Below are positions 43,686 through 55,257 of a stretch of DNA of 64,000 bases, in pieces (position 1 is the stretch's first letter; each line of letters opens with the position of its first letter). The DNA comes from Mesostigma viride. Its lineage: Eukaryota > Streptophyta > Mesostigmatophyceae > Mesostigmatales > Mesostigmataceae. A program made the translations under genes and the position numbers. The notes beneath the pieces are model-generated. The model ran no database searches, was not told the origin of the DNA, and saw only the letters and a list, made by a program, of their open reading frames with translations. The DNA lies in NCBI GenBank assembly GCA_009746045.1, contig RPFO01000022.1:2954943-3018942 (forward strand). Direction: 5' to 3'.

Positions 43686-45508
43686 GGGATTTGTCCCTTG
43701 CGGCGCTCAGTTTGCTATCAGAGCTTCGGAACTCTAGGAGCTCGCGGCGATAAAGAAGGTAAACGCGGAGCGGCCATCAAACAAGCCTCACCACCTGGAC
43801 GCGCCGCAGCAGTGGCGGGGACTGTCAGGGGTGGTGGCAGCAGTGGCGAGCCGGGGTGGGGGTGGAGGCCGTCACGGGGGTGGACACAGGCCAGTGCATC
43901 CAACGCCGGGCACTGCCGCGGCGGCATGCATGCCATGCTTGAACGGCGGCGGCAGCGCTCGGTGGTCAGTGTTGGTGGCGGGGCGGGATCCAAGGGCCAA
44001 CCAACGAGTACCGGAAGTCAGAAGAGGTGGGCCCCGACCTCCGGGACATGTTGGTTACTGTAACAAGACTGATCACCGGTCCATGGAGTGCCCCGGAGTG
44101 CGATCGATTAGTGTCAGAATGCACATTCACGGCATATGCCTGTGCATGCATCACGTCAAGAAACGCGTCCTGAGGTCACTGCTATAGGCCACCCATCCGT
44201 GGGGGCCAACGCAGTGGCCATGCAGGCGCGTTCACTGAGCCAGGACTTCCAGGACGCGGCATGCAACGTGATGCCCGGGTGCGAGTGCATGGCGGGATCG
44301 ATGACTGACCAGGCGGAGGCGCTGCGCGTGCTGCCCGGCCGACAAGGGAATGGCGAGATGCCGGCGGGTGATCACTTTTCAGACGCCCACCGGCGCCTGG
44401 AAGGCAACTGTCGATCGAGGTTCGGTCAAACGGCAAGAGTCGCCGGCATGCAAGCAGTCGCGTGGACCTCGCCCTCCATTCAGTCAGTCACTCAGCATAT
44501 ATGGACGGAGGCAGCACAACGGGTAGGTTGCATGCCCGACTGATGAGTCGTTTGTTGGGACGCCTATATTATATTGAGACTGTTGCCGTCATCTCAGCTC
44601 GATCTGGAACATGCGAACCCTGCTATAGCGCCTAGTGCATGCAGAGGAGCGGCCGTACTAGGGCAGCATGCACCCATTTACCCCAATTATAATATGGCTT
44701 CCGGTGAGTCAATCGTGCATGCGTGCACACGTACCCTTGTCCGACTTCTCGGCGCAGAGCAGCTACTAGGTACTAATGGCGATGATGGGACAGTGCATGT
44801 GGGGTACAATTCTTGATCGAGGGTCGGTGACCCCGGAGTAATATGTAGCGGAGAGCCCATGCAGGCGGTACATCCAGCTGAGGCCAAAGTTTAGGGGCCG
44901 GGCAGTAAAAAAGTTGCGGCATAAGCTCTACTCGGCGAGCAATTCCACCACTGCATGCATGCCGCATGGTGCTGCAAAGACAGGGGATCAGAAGGGATGA
45001 TTGATGTGGGTCAGCATGGTGTCGGAACTGCAGACCGTGTTGTCAGTTGCTGACAGTCACAAGGACAATAGGCGGCTTCTAGTGAACTCCAAAGACATGC
45101 ATGCAGCCTGACCTTTCCGAGACAGACACCATGCACTCTCCGCCGTCAGGAGGGGCACAGGCTGAGATCGCATGTATGGGCCGCGCACGTCATGGAGTCG
45201 GCCAGAATGCACGTACGTGCGGAATGTCACATATATCCGAGCCACGGTGTGAGTGATCGATTGAGGGCTACTATAGCTAGGGACAATCCGATTACAATCG
45301 GCGGCTGCCTCCAGTACGAGGACCTTTCAAACATCCAGGTAGACCACGGATGGGGCAGTCTCACTGATGACCCTAGCTCGAGGTCGAGGTGGTCTTCTTC
45401 ACGAATCACGCCGCTGGCACTGCACTCGTGAAAAACGGCTCGGCCGACGTCTTGTTGCATGCCGCCCAGCCATGCAGCGGCAGCCCATGGCCCCCCAAAA
45501 CTCCTCAA
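43686..45508. other. gene-poor region with a possible fossil zinc knuckle
   Basis: At 44046-44093 (plus) the frame reads GHVGYCNKTDHRSMECP, which a 1-nt change would turn into a C-x2-C-x4-H-x4-C gag knuckle. The preceding 250 bp is Gly/Arg-rich, as before many gag knuckles. Nothing else is recognisable to 45508. Confidence 0.35.
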
Positions 45509-45973
45509 AGTTATTCTAGGGCTTCAGGCCTAGACTAGTATCTGTACACGTGGCGTTGTCTCTGTCTCCCAAGTGGAGTACGGACTTGGACGGTCATGGT
45601 GTATAGGCACTGGACAGATCTCTACTAGACATTAGATCGATCCGCACAGTGATAATATCATTGGGCACGTGGGAGCTAGATATTTGCATAGAGATCTGCC
45701 GGTAGGTAACACGCACATGTGATACGCACGTGGTATGTAGGGTTGATGCAAGCTGTGAGGCAGACCACGTACAAGGTGGGCTGGCAGCATAGCTAGTCCT
45801 GTACGCGAAGAGTCCTAGGAGGGGTCCAGTCCACCATCCACGTAGTGCTGCTATAGGCAGTCGTGCCTGCATGTGGGCATCGGTATCAGCCCTAGCTGGA
45901 GGAGATCTGGCTGTACTACGGAGCCAGCACCTCATTGGAAAGCACTAGTGCAGGATTGCTAGAGCCTTACCCT
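45509..45973 (+). repeat. decayed copia-family LTR, truncated
   Basis: Plus-strand LTR starting AGTTATTCTAGGGCTTCAGG. It follows the 28198-35950 element's LTR (reverse complement) block by block to the TTACCCTA region and then stops short where a second LTR begins. Many indels. Confidence 0.85.
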
Positions 45974-46474
45974 AGTTATTCTAGGGCTTTGGGCCTAGCT
46001 AGACTATCTGTACACGTGGCGTTGTCTCCATCTCCCAAGTGGGGTACGGACTTGACGGTGGTGTAGTAGTACACTGGACAGATCTCTGCTAGACTTTAGA
46101 TCCTCACGTGCTATCTTGGGCACGTGGGAGCTAGATATTTGCATAGAGATCTGTAGGGCACACGCACGTGATACGCACGTGGTATAGGTTTGATTAGCTG
46201 TGATCCGGAAGCAGACCACAAGGTGGGCTGCATAGCTATAGTAGTCGATCCTGTACGGATGTCCTAGGAGAGGTCCAGGGCCATCCACGTAGTGCAGTTA
46301 GGCAGCCGTGCCTGTGGGCCGCGGGATCAGTCCTAGCTGGAGGAGATTTAGCTGGACGGAGCCAGCTCCTCATTGTTGGTTAGCACTATAGTGCAGGATT
46401 GCTACTGGTCATACCCTAACCTACGTGCCCATGCATGCATCCAGCTTGGCAAGCTTGCATGGATTGATATATAT
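45974..46474 (+). repeat. decayed copia-family 5' LTR, part 1
   Basis: Starts AGTTATTCTAGGGCTTTGG and runs to CTTGCATGGATTGATATATAT, where the RLE LINE is inserted. It continues at 49756-49837. With the copy at 45509 it makes two head-to-tail LTRs. Confidence 0.88.
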
Positions 46475-49400
46475 TAAAAATATAATTACTTACAGCAGAG
46501 TGAAATCACTCAAACCAAAGCAAACGCCCAGCTATAAACCTATATACAGAGCCATGTCAAAGCTCTATACTACGATAAGACCAATGGAAACGCCTAACGG
46601 GAGGAACCTAATAGCCCTGCTGCACCGCAAAATCAGCCCGCGTACGGCGGAGCATGATGTCAGCCATGGCCCGAGTCAGCGCCACCGACAAGCGCTGACG
46701 CCAATATGACGTCCAGGTCCGCGCCGACCATGGGGCCCGCTGGCCCTCCAGGTCCAGCCGGTCCTCCCGGAGCCGGCAACACTCCTTGAAGAAGGCGGAG
46801 GTCAGGGGCCCCATGGCCCCAAACTCCTCCAGGACAAAGGGCACCACACGATGGTGCCCGACGTCGCCGTAGGCCAGGAGCTTGGCCCGCTCCGCCCGGT
46901 CCGCCGTGTAACCTGCCGTGAGGGAGGCCCCAGCCACGTGGCTAAGAGCCAAGGGCCGCGCCACCGAAACGTCAATAAGCAGATGCCGGCCACCCCCCTC
47001 AAAGTCCAGCACCACGATGTCAGGCCGGTGGTTGGGGGAATAGAAGGCAGCGCCATCCGCATCCTCGGACCGGATGTTCGTGTGGGGGAAAACCGACCGA
47101 ATCATGGCGAGCACCACCGTCAGGAGGACAGTGTGCAAATACAAATACCAATTCTGATTCTGTTGGCCCCCCATGCAGGCAAGGTAGTGAGTCCCCGTGG
47201 GATCCAGCGGCTGCCCACAGCTACCACAAGGCCGCCCGGCCGGAACAAGAGGCTGCGGGGCAAATAGCTGGTGCCGGAGCGCCACCGAGTAGTGGCTGGG
47301 AGCCAAGGCGAATGGGGGGGCCATGGGAAGAGCACGAAGGTACGCCGAGCCCACACTCCGCAAGGAAAGCGAGAACAGCCACGCACGTCCCTGGGCGTTG
47401 AGGTCCGCGAAAAGAGCAATCCAATCAGCCGTGTGCAGAATACCCGCGTAGGTTTTCTGGTGTTTATCGATGACGCGAGCAGGGAATGCGGCGGGAGATT
47501 GAACGGAGGCGACCGAGGGAGTGCCGCGAGGGAGGTGGCGCTGTACCGCCTGAGCGGCACGGACGGGAGAACAGGCCTGCTGGATCTCAGCATAGGCCTC
47601 CTGGATGGCGGTGACGAAGGGCAAAGGGCTGCTGGGGTCCAGGAGGTCAGGCGCTGCTGTTGCCAAAAGGGGCAGGAGCCGGCAGCTTTCCGCCCACGAC
47701 TGAGCGACGGAGCCCAAAAATGCTGCTGGGGCCAGCCGGGCGGCACGAGTCAGACCGCAGCCACCCATCCGTGCAGGCAGGGAGGCAATTCGAATAGCAT
47801 GTGGCGGGAGGTCGGGGCCCGGGACCAGCTGCGCCAAGGCCGACTGGATGCGTTCGTCGTGGCCCTCGGCGGCCAGCCGGACCTGAGCCGGAAGAGCGCC
47901 CCGGAGCCAGTGAACGACGCGAGGGTGAGCGCAAAACCACAGAAGCAGACCCTTGGTCTGCGAATCATGAAGGCGCGCAATCAAGGGCAGTACCTCAGTG
48001 CGTGCCTCGAGGGCGGCCCGCAGAGCATCGATGACAAACGCGGGGTCGCCAACCGGAACGCCGAGGACATCCAACCCATGGAGGCGCTCGTCCCGGCCCA
48101 AGAGCTGGGGCGGAAAGCCGGAGCAATCACCTTGGGGCGAGTACACCGCGCACTTGGCCAGGGTCAACTGGACTACTGGAGGTTGATGTCGGCCACCGCG
48201 GTCTGCAGTGCCAGCAGAGCCGCGGTGGTGTCCGGCACAGGGCCCAGAAGGTAGATATCATCCAAGTAGGCCTGAATAGCGACCGCCGGGTGGGCAGCAT
48301 GGACCGCTTGGAGGCAACCCTGGAGGGGGGCGGCAAAGTACAGGGGTCCCAGGGGGTCCCCTTGCTGGGTGCCCGACCGCGACAGCAGGCCGCCGCGAGT
48401 GCCGTCCTCCATGATGTGAACCAGTTGGCCGGGCTGGCCGTAGCACACGGCTGTCCAAGCGTACAAGTCCTCGAAGGACTCCATGACGGCCGCAAACATG
48501 CTGGCGCGGGACAGACTGTTGAACGCGTTGTGGCAGTCGACCTTGACGACAGCGTGGGTGGGGTGGGCCTCGAGGTAGGCCTGCACCGAATGGATGAGGA
48601 TATCCGCCCCGCCTGGAGTCGTCACCCCCAGCTGGGCCGCCACCGAGGTCTCACCCGCTGCGAGGGGCGGGCAGAAAAAGGCACGGAGCTCGGGCGCCTT
48701 TTGGCGGCAGATCACTTTGCCCACGAGCTTGCGGAGCACCTCACCGCAGGCGATCGGGCGCACCTCGGGGGGGGCAAGACACCCTTGAGCAGAGCGAGGA
48801 GGCGAGCGCCCGCTAACCACTCGCGCGCAGCGGGAGGAACGCGACCAGCCGCCAGGTCAATGAGGGTGTCAAAGAGAATGTCCTCGCCCCCATGCCCCAC
48901 CAGGACCTCCAAGTGCTCGTAGCGCCAGCCCGACGGCCCGGTAGAGGAAGCCCGCGGGACCGCACGCATCACCTCCAGGAAGCAGTCGCGGTCCAGCCGG
49001 AGGGGGCCGGCAGGGGGTCCGGCACGGGCAGCTGGAATCCGGGCTCCGCAGGGTGAAGAGCCTCCATGCAAGGCCGCCAGGGTAGCCGCATTGGCGGGGG
49101 CCAGCTTGGCCATTTCCAAGCGGGTCATGGCCCGGCTGAGCTGCCCCTCGCGGACGAGGCGGATGACATCGGTGGCCACCCGCTCGAAGTTGACCTCCCC
49201 CGACAGCCGGGCCGTGCGCGGGGGCGGCACGCCAAACAGCCCCTCCCAGTCCCCCTGCAGAAAGCGTCGGCAACGGGCAATAACCGCACCCTGGAGGCCG
49301 CGCACACCACGCCCGAGAGGGGTGAGGAGCAGGCGGGGGGTCACCATGTGCAGTTTAAAGCCCAGCGGGTCGTCCGGAGCGGCGTGCATGCGCCGGAGAG

Positions 49401-49755
49401 AAACGATTGCACATTGCGCGAAAAGGCTATGCGCGCGGTGGGGGAGGTCGGTCAGGGTAGACGTCGGGTTGATGGCGCATGCATCCCAGGGAACCGTGTC
49501 AAGCCAACGCCAACTGGCCGAGTAGTCGGGCGGCGGGGGCTGGGAGCCGGTGGGAGCCGAGGCGGGAGGGGGGAGGGGGCCGGGACTGCTGGCCGGTTGA
49601 GGGGCCGTTGAGCAACACAGGCGCGCGCGTGCTGAGCGCGCCCGTGAATGGAGTACACCCGCTGGCAGTGAGCTTCCGGGCACCGGTAACAGCTCATGGC
49701 CTGCAGATCCGCCGCGCCGAGATCGGGGTGCACAGCGCGAAGGTGCTGGCAGAGG
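46475..49755 (-). mobile_element. R2-type (restriction-like endonuclease) LINE, 5' truncated
   Basis: 3281 bp flanked by a perfect 14-bp target duplication GGATTGATATATAT (46461-46474 and 49756-49769). Coding starts at the very first base on the minus strand, so the 5' end is truncated inside the zinc-finger region, typical of incomplete target-primed reverse transcription. The 3' end is short and A/T-rich (TTTTTAA) without a long poly(A) tail. It is inserted in a decayed copia-family LTR. Confidence 0.92.
46608..49755 (-). pseudogene. R2-type LINE ORF: zinc finger - RT - CCHC - PD-(D/E)XK endonuclease
   Basis: N-terminal zinc-finger remnant (LCQHLRAVHPDLGAADLQ, CYRCPEAHC, HGRAQHARAC; 49755-49600), a Pro-rich linker, a shift near 49560-49650, then a conserved pre-RT region (WLDTVPWDACAINPTSTLTD). 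RT: RPIACGEVLRKLVGK, KVDCHNAFNSLSR (catalytic Asp), SGTQQGDPLGPLYFA and AYLDDIYLLGP near 48260. A frame shift at the G8 run 48767-48774 and another near 48178 break it. The intact 519-codon 3' frame holds CGSCGQPLDPTGTHYLAC (CCHC) and RPDIVVLDFEGGG then HLLIDVSVARP (PD-D/E-x-K motif), followed by KLLAYGDVGHH. Such proteins cut the target with the RLE and prime RT there. Clade within R2/NeSL-type not determined. Confidence 0.88.
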
Positions 49756-49837
49756 GGATTGATATATATGCCAGTCATTGCATAATCAACTCACACGTAC
49801 GTTTGCATCCAACAACACATACATACGTGCATTAACT
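49756..49837 (+). repeat. decayed copia-family 5' LTR, part 2
   Basis: Starts with the second copy of GGATTGATATATAT, continues GCCAGTCATTGCATAATC and ends GTGCATTAACT at 49837, matching the end of the intact family LTR. Confidence 0.85.
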
Positions 49838-49877
49838 TGCATTTTAAAAACACTCCGTTATCTTTCATCTGCCAACA

Positions 49878-51628
49878 ATGTCGTCGTTTCTGGACATCAT
49901 CTTCTTCGAGCATGTCCTCGTCTTCGGACGACATGGACTACCGTTCGGCGCTGAGGGGTGGGAGGCCGTCGATCGCGGTCTCGCACGGACCACACCCTCA
50001 CCGGCAGCGATGCCGAAAGTATTCAAAGGTCGGACATGGACGACCGCGCCCCCGCATTCATCGGGGCCTTAATTGGCCAGGCGGCCAAGCGAGTACCACC
50101 ATGGTGGCAGCCGCAGGCGGCCAGGCGGCCTGGCGGCGGCATAAGGGTGATCGAGACCACAAGCCGGAGATGGCGACTGGGCCTGGTGTCATGATCCCCA
50201 CGACTGGGGGCATATATCGTCCGATGGGTACGATGAGGACGAAGCTGGAGGACGTACGAGGACGAGAAGGCCGATAGGCTGCGCCGAGAAGCGCAGGAGG
50301 CTCAGGTGCGGCGTGAGGTTGAGGCCGCGCGCGCCCTGGCCGGAAGCTGAGCGTGAGGCTCAGCTGAGAGTCGAGAGCGCGGAGGATCGGCGGGCGAGGG
50401 AGCTCGCTGAGCGACAGTTGGAGAGGGATCGGGTGGTGAAGGCGGGCCTAGCTGGCGTCGGAGGTCCGCGGAAGGCGAGGAGGCTCGCGGGAGGCCCCGC
50501 CCAGGCTATGTAGTTCGCAAGTCTGAAGAGCAATTAACTTAAATTCACATTCGCGTGCACCGGCGCGTTGCCCGCCACTTTCAGCGAGTGGCGGGAGCTA
50601 GATGTTCTGCAGGAGACCGATTCCTCGGTCTCCATGATGGGCGGAGAGCGGGGTGAGGATCTGCCACTCGTCCTCATGGACCCGGAGATGGTGGAGGCAG
50701 AGAAGGAGGCCAAGATAGCGTACGCCAAGCATTGCCAGAGGAATGCAAAGCGGGTGATGGCGCGGTCCATGGCGGCCAACAGCCGGGAGCGTGAGCCGGA
50801 GGGCGGCACGGGACGTGCGCCACAGGGAGCTGCGTCGTCTGCGTTGGAAGGCGCAGCTAGGTCGCGCAGGAGAAGACCCGTCGCCACAAGGCTCGGCAGG
50901 AGGCGGCCAAGAGCTCGCCGCACGCAGGCGCAGCTGGCGGAGATATGGTAGGCCCCACCAGAAGGGAGAGGGAGGCTAGGCAGCCTGGCCAGGAAGTATT
51001 CTCGGCATGCTATATAGCTAGGGCTATGGAGCGGCGGGTGCGCAATTAAGGAGGAGCGGGCTAGAGCTCTGCATGTACGGCGGTACATGGATCGAGGCCG
51101 CTAGGGCCTGGGCGTTGGATGGGGAGCTGGGGGACGCATTTCGCTTTGCATGAAAGGCGGCTGGCGCCTAGTGATCCCATCTCAGCTCAGTTCAAAGCTC
51201 TTCGTTCTTTTTTGGGCAACCCCCCGCCGCCGCGTGCAGCGGGGAGCTGCCCTGCTGCAGGTGCAGCAACGGGTCGCTGCTGGAGTGGATGCTCCCCACC
51301 CCCCTCCCCCCACACCCACCCACACTGTGCAGCACGACACGGACCGGGCCACTGGTGGATCGAGCTCATAGTGGAGCAGCTCCACCGGGAGCCGGCTGGA
51401 CTCGATCTGCCAGCACCATGAACCCAGCCAAGCAAGCCCGGGCGGCAGAGGAAGTGGAGCAGCTGCTCAAGGCGGCTAAACGAGTGCGGCAGCCGGCAAG
51501 TGGGCGGAGGGGTGTGCCCCATCGTAGTTCTCGTCCCCGCTCACCACGAGACGAGGCGAGGATGGCGACGAGGGCAGGGGGGAGATGAACACGGCCGGGG
51601 GGGTAGGACCTTCAGGAGCAGGGGGCAT
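49878..51628 (+). pseudogene. decayed copia-family gag, N-terminal half
   Basis: Degenerate counterpart of 35377-33770. Recognisable blocks in shifting frames: SSSSDDMDYRSALRGG (~49930), ARELAERQLERDRVVKAG (~50400), DVLQETDSSVSMMGGERG (~50605), LVLMDPEMVEAEKEAKIAYA (~50670), ARAAEEVEQLLKAAKRVRQ (~51440). More than ten indels. It is interrupted at 51629 by a small element. Confidence 0.8.
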
Positions 51629-52195
51629 AGTTATTATAAATAGTGACGGAACCTTTTTGCCAACATGAACTACTACACGCGGAATCGATACCGGCGAGTG
51701 GTTTTCGCCGGATAAATAGTGACGGACCTAATTGCCCAAGTGGCAAAAAGGTTCCGTCACTATTTATAATAACTAAAGTGTCGTAGTGTGGGGGTCGATA
51801 TCTATCGTACCGCTGATGCCTACTGCAGTACCGAATCTCGCCTTGACGATATTCCAACCGGGCATATTTTCCCTTCTGGCGCTTTCGTTTGGCCTTCTGG
51901 TATCAATTCCTTCCGGTATATTCGGAAATACCCGTGTCACCACAGGGATTCGAACCCCCAACTTACGAGGTCTTAGTTATTATAAATAGTGACGGAACCT
52001 TTTTGCCACTTAATTGGGCAACTAGGTCCGTCACTATTTATCCGGCGAAAGTCACTCGCCGGTATCAATTCCGCGTGTAGTTCACGTGAACTATACACGC
52101 GGAATTGATACCGGCGAGTGACTTTCGCCGGATAAATAGCGACGGACCTAATTGCCCAAGTGGCAAAAAGGTTCCGTCACTATATTATAATAACT
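51629..52195 (+). mobile_element. small element with palindromic terminal repeats, TSD GGCAT
   Basis: 567 bp inserted in the decayed gag and flanked by GGCAT (51624-51628 and 52196-52200). Both ends begin AGTTATTATAAATAGTGACG and end with the inverse, ATAACT. The left end (51629-51774, 146 bp) is an internally deleted version of the right end (51975-52195, 221 bp), and each is a near-perfect palindrome that folds into a hairpin. The 200-bp core has, on the minus strand, GGGGGTTCGAATCCC, an exact pol III B-box type sequence. It could be a TRIM-like LTR derivative (AGTTAT...ATAACT and 5-bp duplication as in the copia family) or a foldback DNA transposon. Confidence 0.8.
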
Positions 52196-53130
<935 letters not shown>

Positions 53131-53702
53131 GTTACGCCGCGGATATCTACCTCCACCTCTACCTCTAATGGGCCTGATACTACCTTAACTGGTCAGGCCT
53201 CCTCTACTTAACCCTCTGGCGAAAGACGAACGTGACGGAGCTGATCTCAATGCATTAACGTAAGTGTTACTATAATACGCCATACAACCATTTATCAAAA
53301 CCCGTTTACTCCAGGAATAGAGGAAGGAAACACAACTACACTGCCGTGACCCAAGCCTAAATGTGTCAATTCACTTAACACACGCCGAGTGCACACACAA
53401 AAGGTAGGACGCGCATAAATGGTCACCAACGGTCCAACACGCTCGGGCCGACATGGCCCTCGCCTACAGATGCACGCTAGTCCACTACATCTACTGATGC
53501 ACGCTGGTCCACTACATTCTACCACAGGATAAGGACCACTAGTAAAGTACGCGGCGCGGCGCCCAACAGCACCCAATGTACCACAGTACTGTTACGAGGA
53601 CAATAATGTCCCGGTAGGAGCCTAAACGTAAACCTAGGGACAACCGAGGCAAAAGACCTAATTTACGTCCGTAACTACAACGAATTGTTACGCGACGTAA
53701 CA
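53131..53702 (-). repeat. gypsy-2 3' LTR
   Basis: 572 bp. On the minus strand it begins TGTTACGTCGCGTAACA, a hairpin in itself, and ends CCGCGGCGTAACA, inverse of the start with one mismatch over 12 bases. The same architecture as the gypsy-1 LTR (TGTTACG...CGTAACA). A polypurine tract (53703-53714) abuts it. Confidence 0.85.
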
Positions 53703-53715
53703 CCTCCCCCCCCAC
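53703..53715 (-). promoter_or_regulatory. gypsy-2 polypurine tract
   Basis: Minus strand TGGGGGGGGAGG directly before the LTR start, equivalent to gypsy-1 27620-27634. Confidence 0.8.
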
Positions 53716-54071
53716 AAAGGTAGGGAGCCCTCTCCCTACGTACAGGGAGGAAAACAAGGGGTAGGAAACCTAATGCACCCAGCACACACTAACACAGTCA
53801 GCAGGCCATCCAAGATACAAGGCACCAATAGTTCACACGGTCTCCACCACCACGCCTGGAGGTGTAGGGTTAGCCAGCACCAAGCCTGGTGGTAGGTTCC
53901 CCTAACTGCCTGGAACAAAGTCCTTGCCGGGGGGAACGGCACTGGGCAGGACACACAGAGTAAACCAATCAGCACCAAGGACCAAGAACGACCAGTCAAC
54001 TGGCCAGAACATGAGGGCGACTCTACATACCGGAGGGACAACACCCTCAGGTCGGGCCTAAGGCCCTCTAT
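53716..54071 (-). other. gypsy-2 region between ORF B and the polypurine tract
   Basis: About 350 bp with a 102-codon minus-strand frame (54044-53736) that has no recognisable motif and no counterpart noted in gypsy-1. Probably untranslated. Confidence 0.4.
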
Positions 54072-54779
54072 CTAATGGCCATCCGTCTGGTAGGTACCAC
54101 GGGAGGCCAGCAGGACATCCAGGTAGGCCTGGTAATGGGCCACATCCTCAACATTGTCATGCCTATCTACGGTGAGGAAAACATCGGCCCACACGCCGTC
54201 AGGAAAGAGGCCCAGGAAGGCCCAGTAATACCTATGCTGCGTGAGGACGACCTGGCCACGGGCCCAGTCCAAAAAGCCACAGGCAAAGAGGCGAAGGAAA
54301 GGCTCTACCGCGATCAGGCAAAGGGCCCGCAGGAGGAGGCGATGGTACCGGATCCGAGGGCGCATACCCGTCGGGAAGAACAGGTCCACCAGGGGCTCCA
54401 CGTTGGACGGCCACAACCGGATGTGCCGCACCTCACGGGAGCGCCACCGACGAACACACTGTCGCGACCCGAATGTCTCTAGGTAGTCGCTGGCCCGAGG
54501 AGGAGGGTGACCACGGGAGTCTAGACCCTGGCCCGGGATAGGCGCCGGGCGGCGGGCATCCCACTCAAGGATGGGCTGGAGGACCGTAGTGTACGCCGCA
54601 CCCGGCACCGCAGGAAACTCTACTGTAAGGGCATCCGAAGCCATAATGCCCAGAGGGGGAGGGTAAGCCCACTGGAACCCACCGTAGGTGTCTAAGTCGT
54701 TGTGGCGCCTCGCCCAGCGATACAGGACGCGCCGGACCAGGATCTCACCCTCGAACACCGGATCAGCTAAAATAACCAT
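54072..54779 (-). CDS. gypsy-2 accessory ORF B (unknown family), intact
   Basis: 235 aa, ATG 54779 to TAG 54072. Opens MVILADPVFEGEILVRRVLY, with WARRHNDLDTYGGFQWAY, SDALTVEFPAVPGAAY, VRRWRSREVRHIRLWPSN and the block LTQHRYYWAFLGLFPDGVW. That block matches THPQYLAGFLSLWPRGSW of gypsy-1 ORF B. It is rich in Arg and aromatic residues, with no zinc motif, signal peptide or clear membrane segment. It is the last gene before the 3' LTR, 478 nt after ORF A. Being intact in an element whose pol is frame-shifted suggests it was recently functional. I know no family with this pattern; a structural search would be needed to propose a fold. Confidence 0.72.
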   Translation of the reverse strand: MVILADPVFEGEILVRRVLYRWARRHNDLDTYGGFQWAYPPPLGIMASDALTVEFPAVPGAAYTTVLQPILEWDARRPAPIPGQGLDSRGHPPPRASDYLETFGSRQCVRRWRSREVRHIRLWPSNVEPLVDLFFPTGMRPRIRYHRLLLRALCLIAVEPFLRLFACGFLDWARGQVVLTQHRYYWAFLGLFPDGVWADVFLTVDRHDNVEDVAHYQAYLDVLLASRGTYQTDGH

Positions 54780-55257
54780 GTCGAACGGAGGCCGATCAGT
54801 CTCAACACTAAGCGATTTTTCTACGCGTCGTAAAAGTATACTTAACTAGATACGCAAAGTATACTTATACAAAAGTATACTTTTACTGTCTGTATGCGTC
54901 AGCGTAGGCTTACGACTTGGATACTTTAACGTAGCTTTGACGTAGAAATTTACTTTACGTAGCTTTTGTCGTAGCAATAACGTATCTTGCGTAAGATCTT
55001 TTTGGTAATAGTGTACGTACCGTATTTAATAACGACGCGGATACGGCAACGAATCTGACAACGATCTGTCAAGTGTAAGTTAAAGATACTTTTGTATTGT
55101 GATACGTTACGTTTCGAATTACGACACAGATACGCACACGGATCTGTCAGAGATTTGTTCAGTTCACGTTGAGGATCCCGATATAAATTGATACGATTCG
55201 TTTAAAATACGGCGCGGATACGGCAACGGAATTGTGAAAGATCCGTTTAGTTTACAG
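54780..55257 (-). promoter_or_regulatory. A/T-rich inter-ORF region with palindromes and degenerate repeats
   Basis: Contains three copies of the perfect palindrome AAGTATACTT (54834-54843, 54857-54866, 54873-54882). It also has three degenerate ~85-bp units with the core GATACGGCAACG at about 55038, 55128 (as GATACGCACACG) and 55216. GC content is much lower than in flanking genes. It may hold a promoter or splice signals for ORF B; this is inference from composition and symmetry. Confidence 0.55.

Noticed and set aside
51935-51975. tRNA gene on the minus strand near GGGGGTTCGAATCCC
   Set aside because: Only a T-loop/B-box-like sequence is present. I could not fold acceptor, D and anticodon arms around it.
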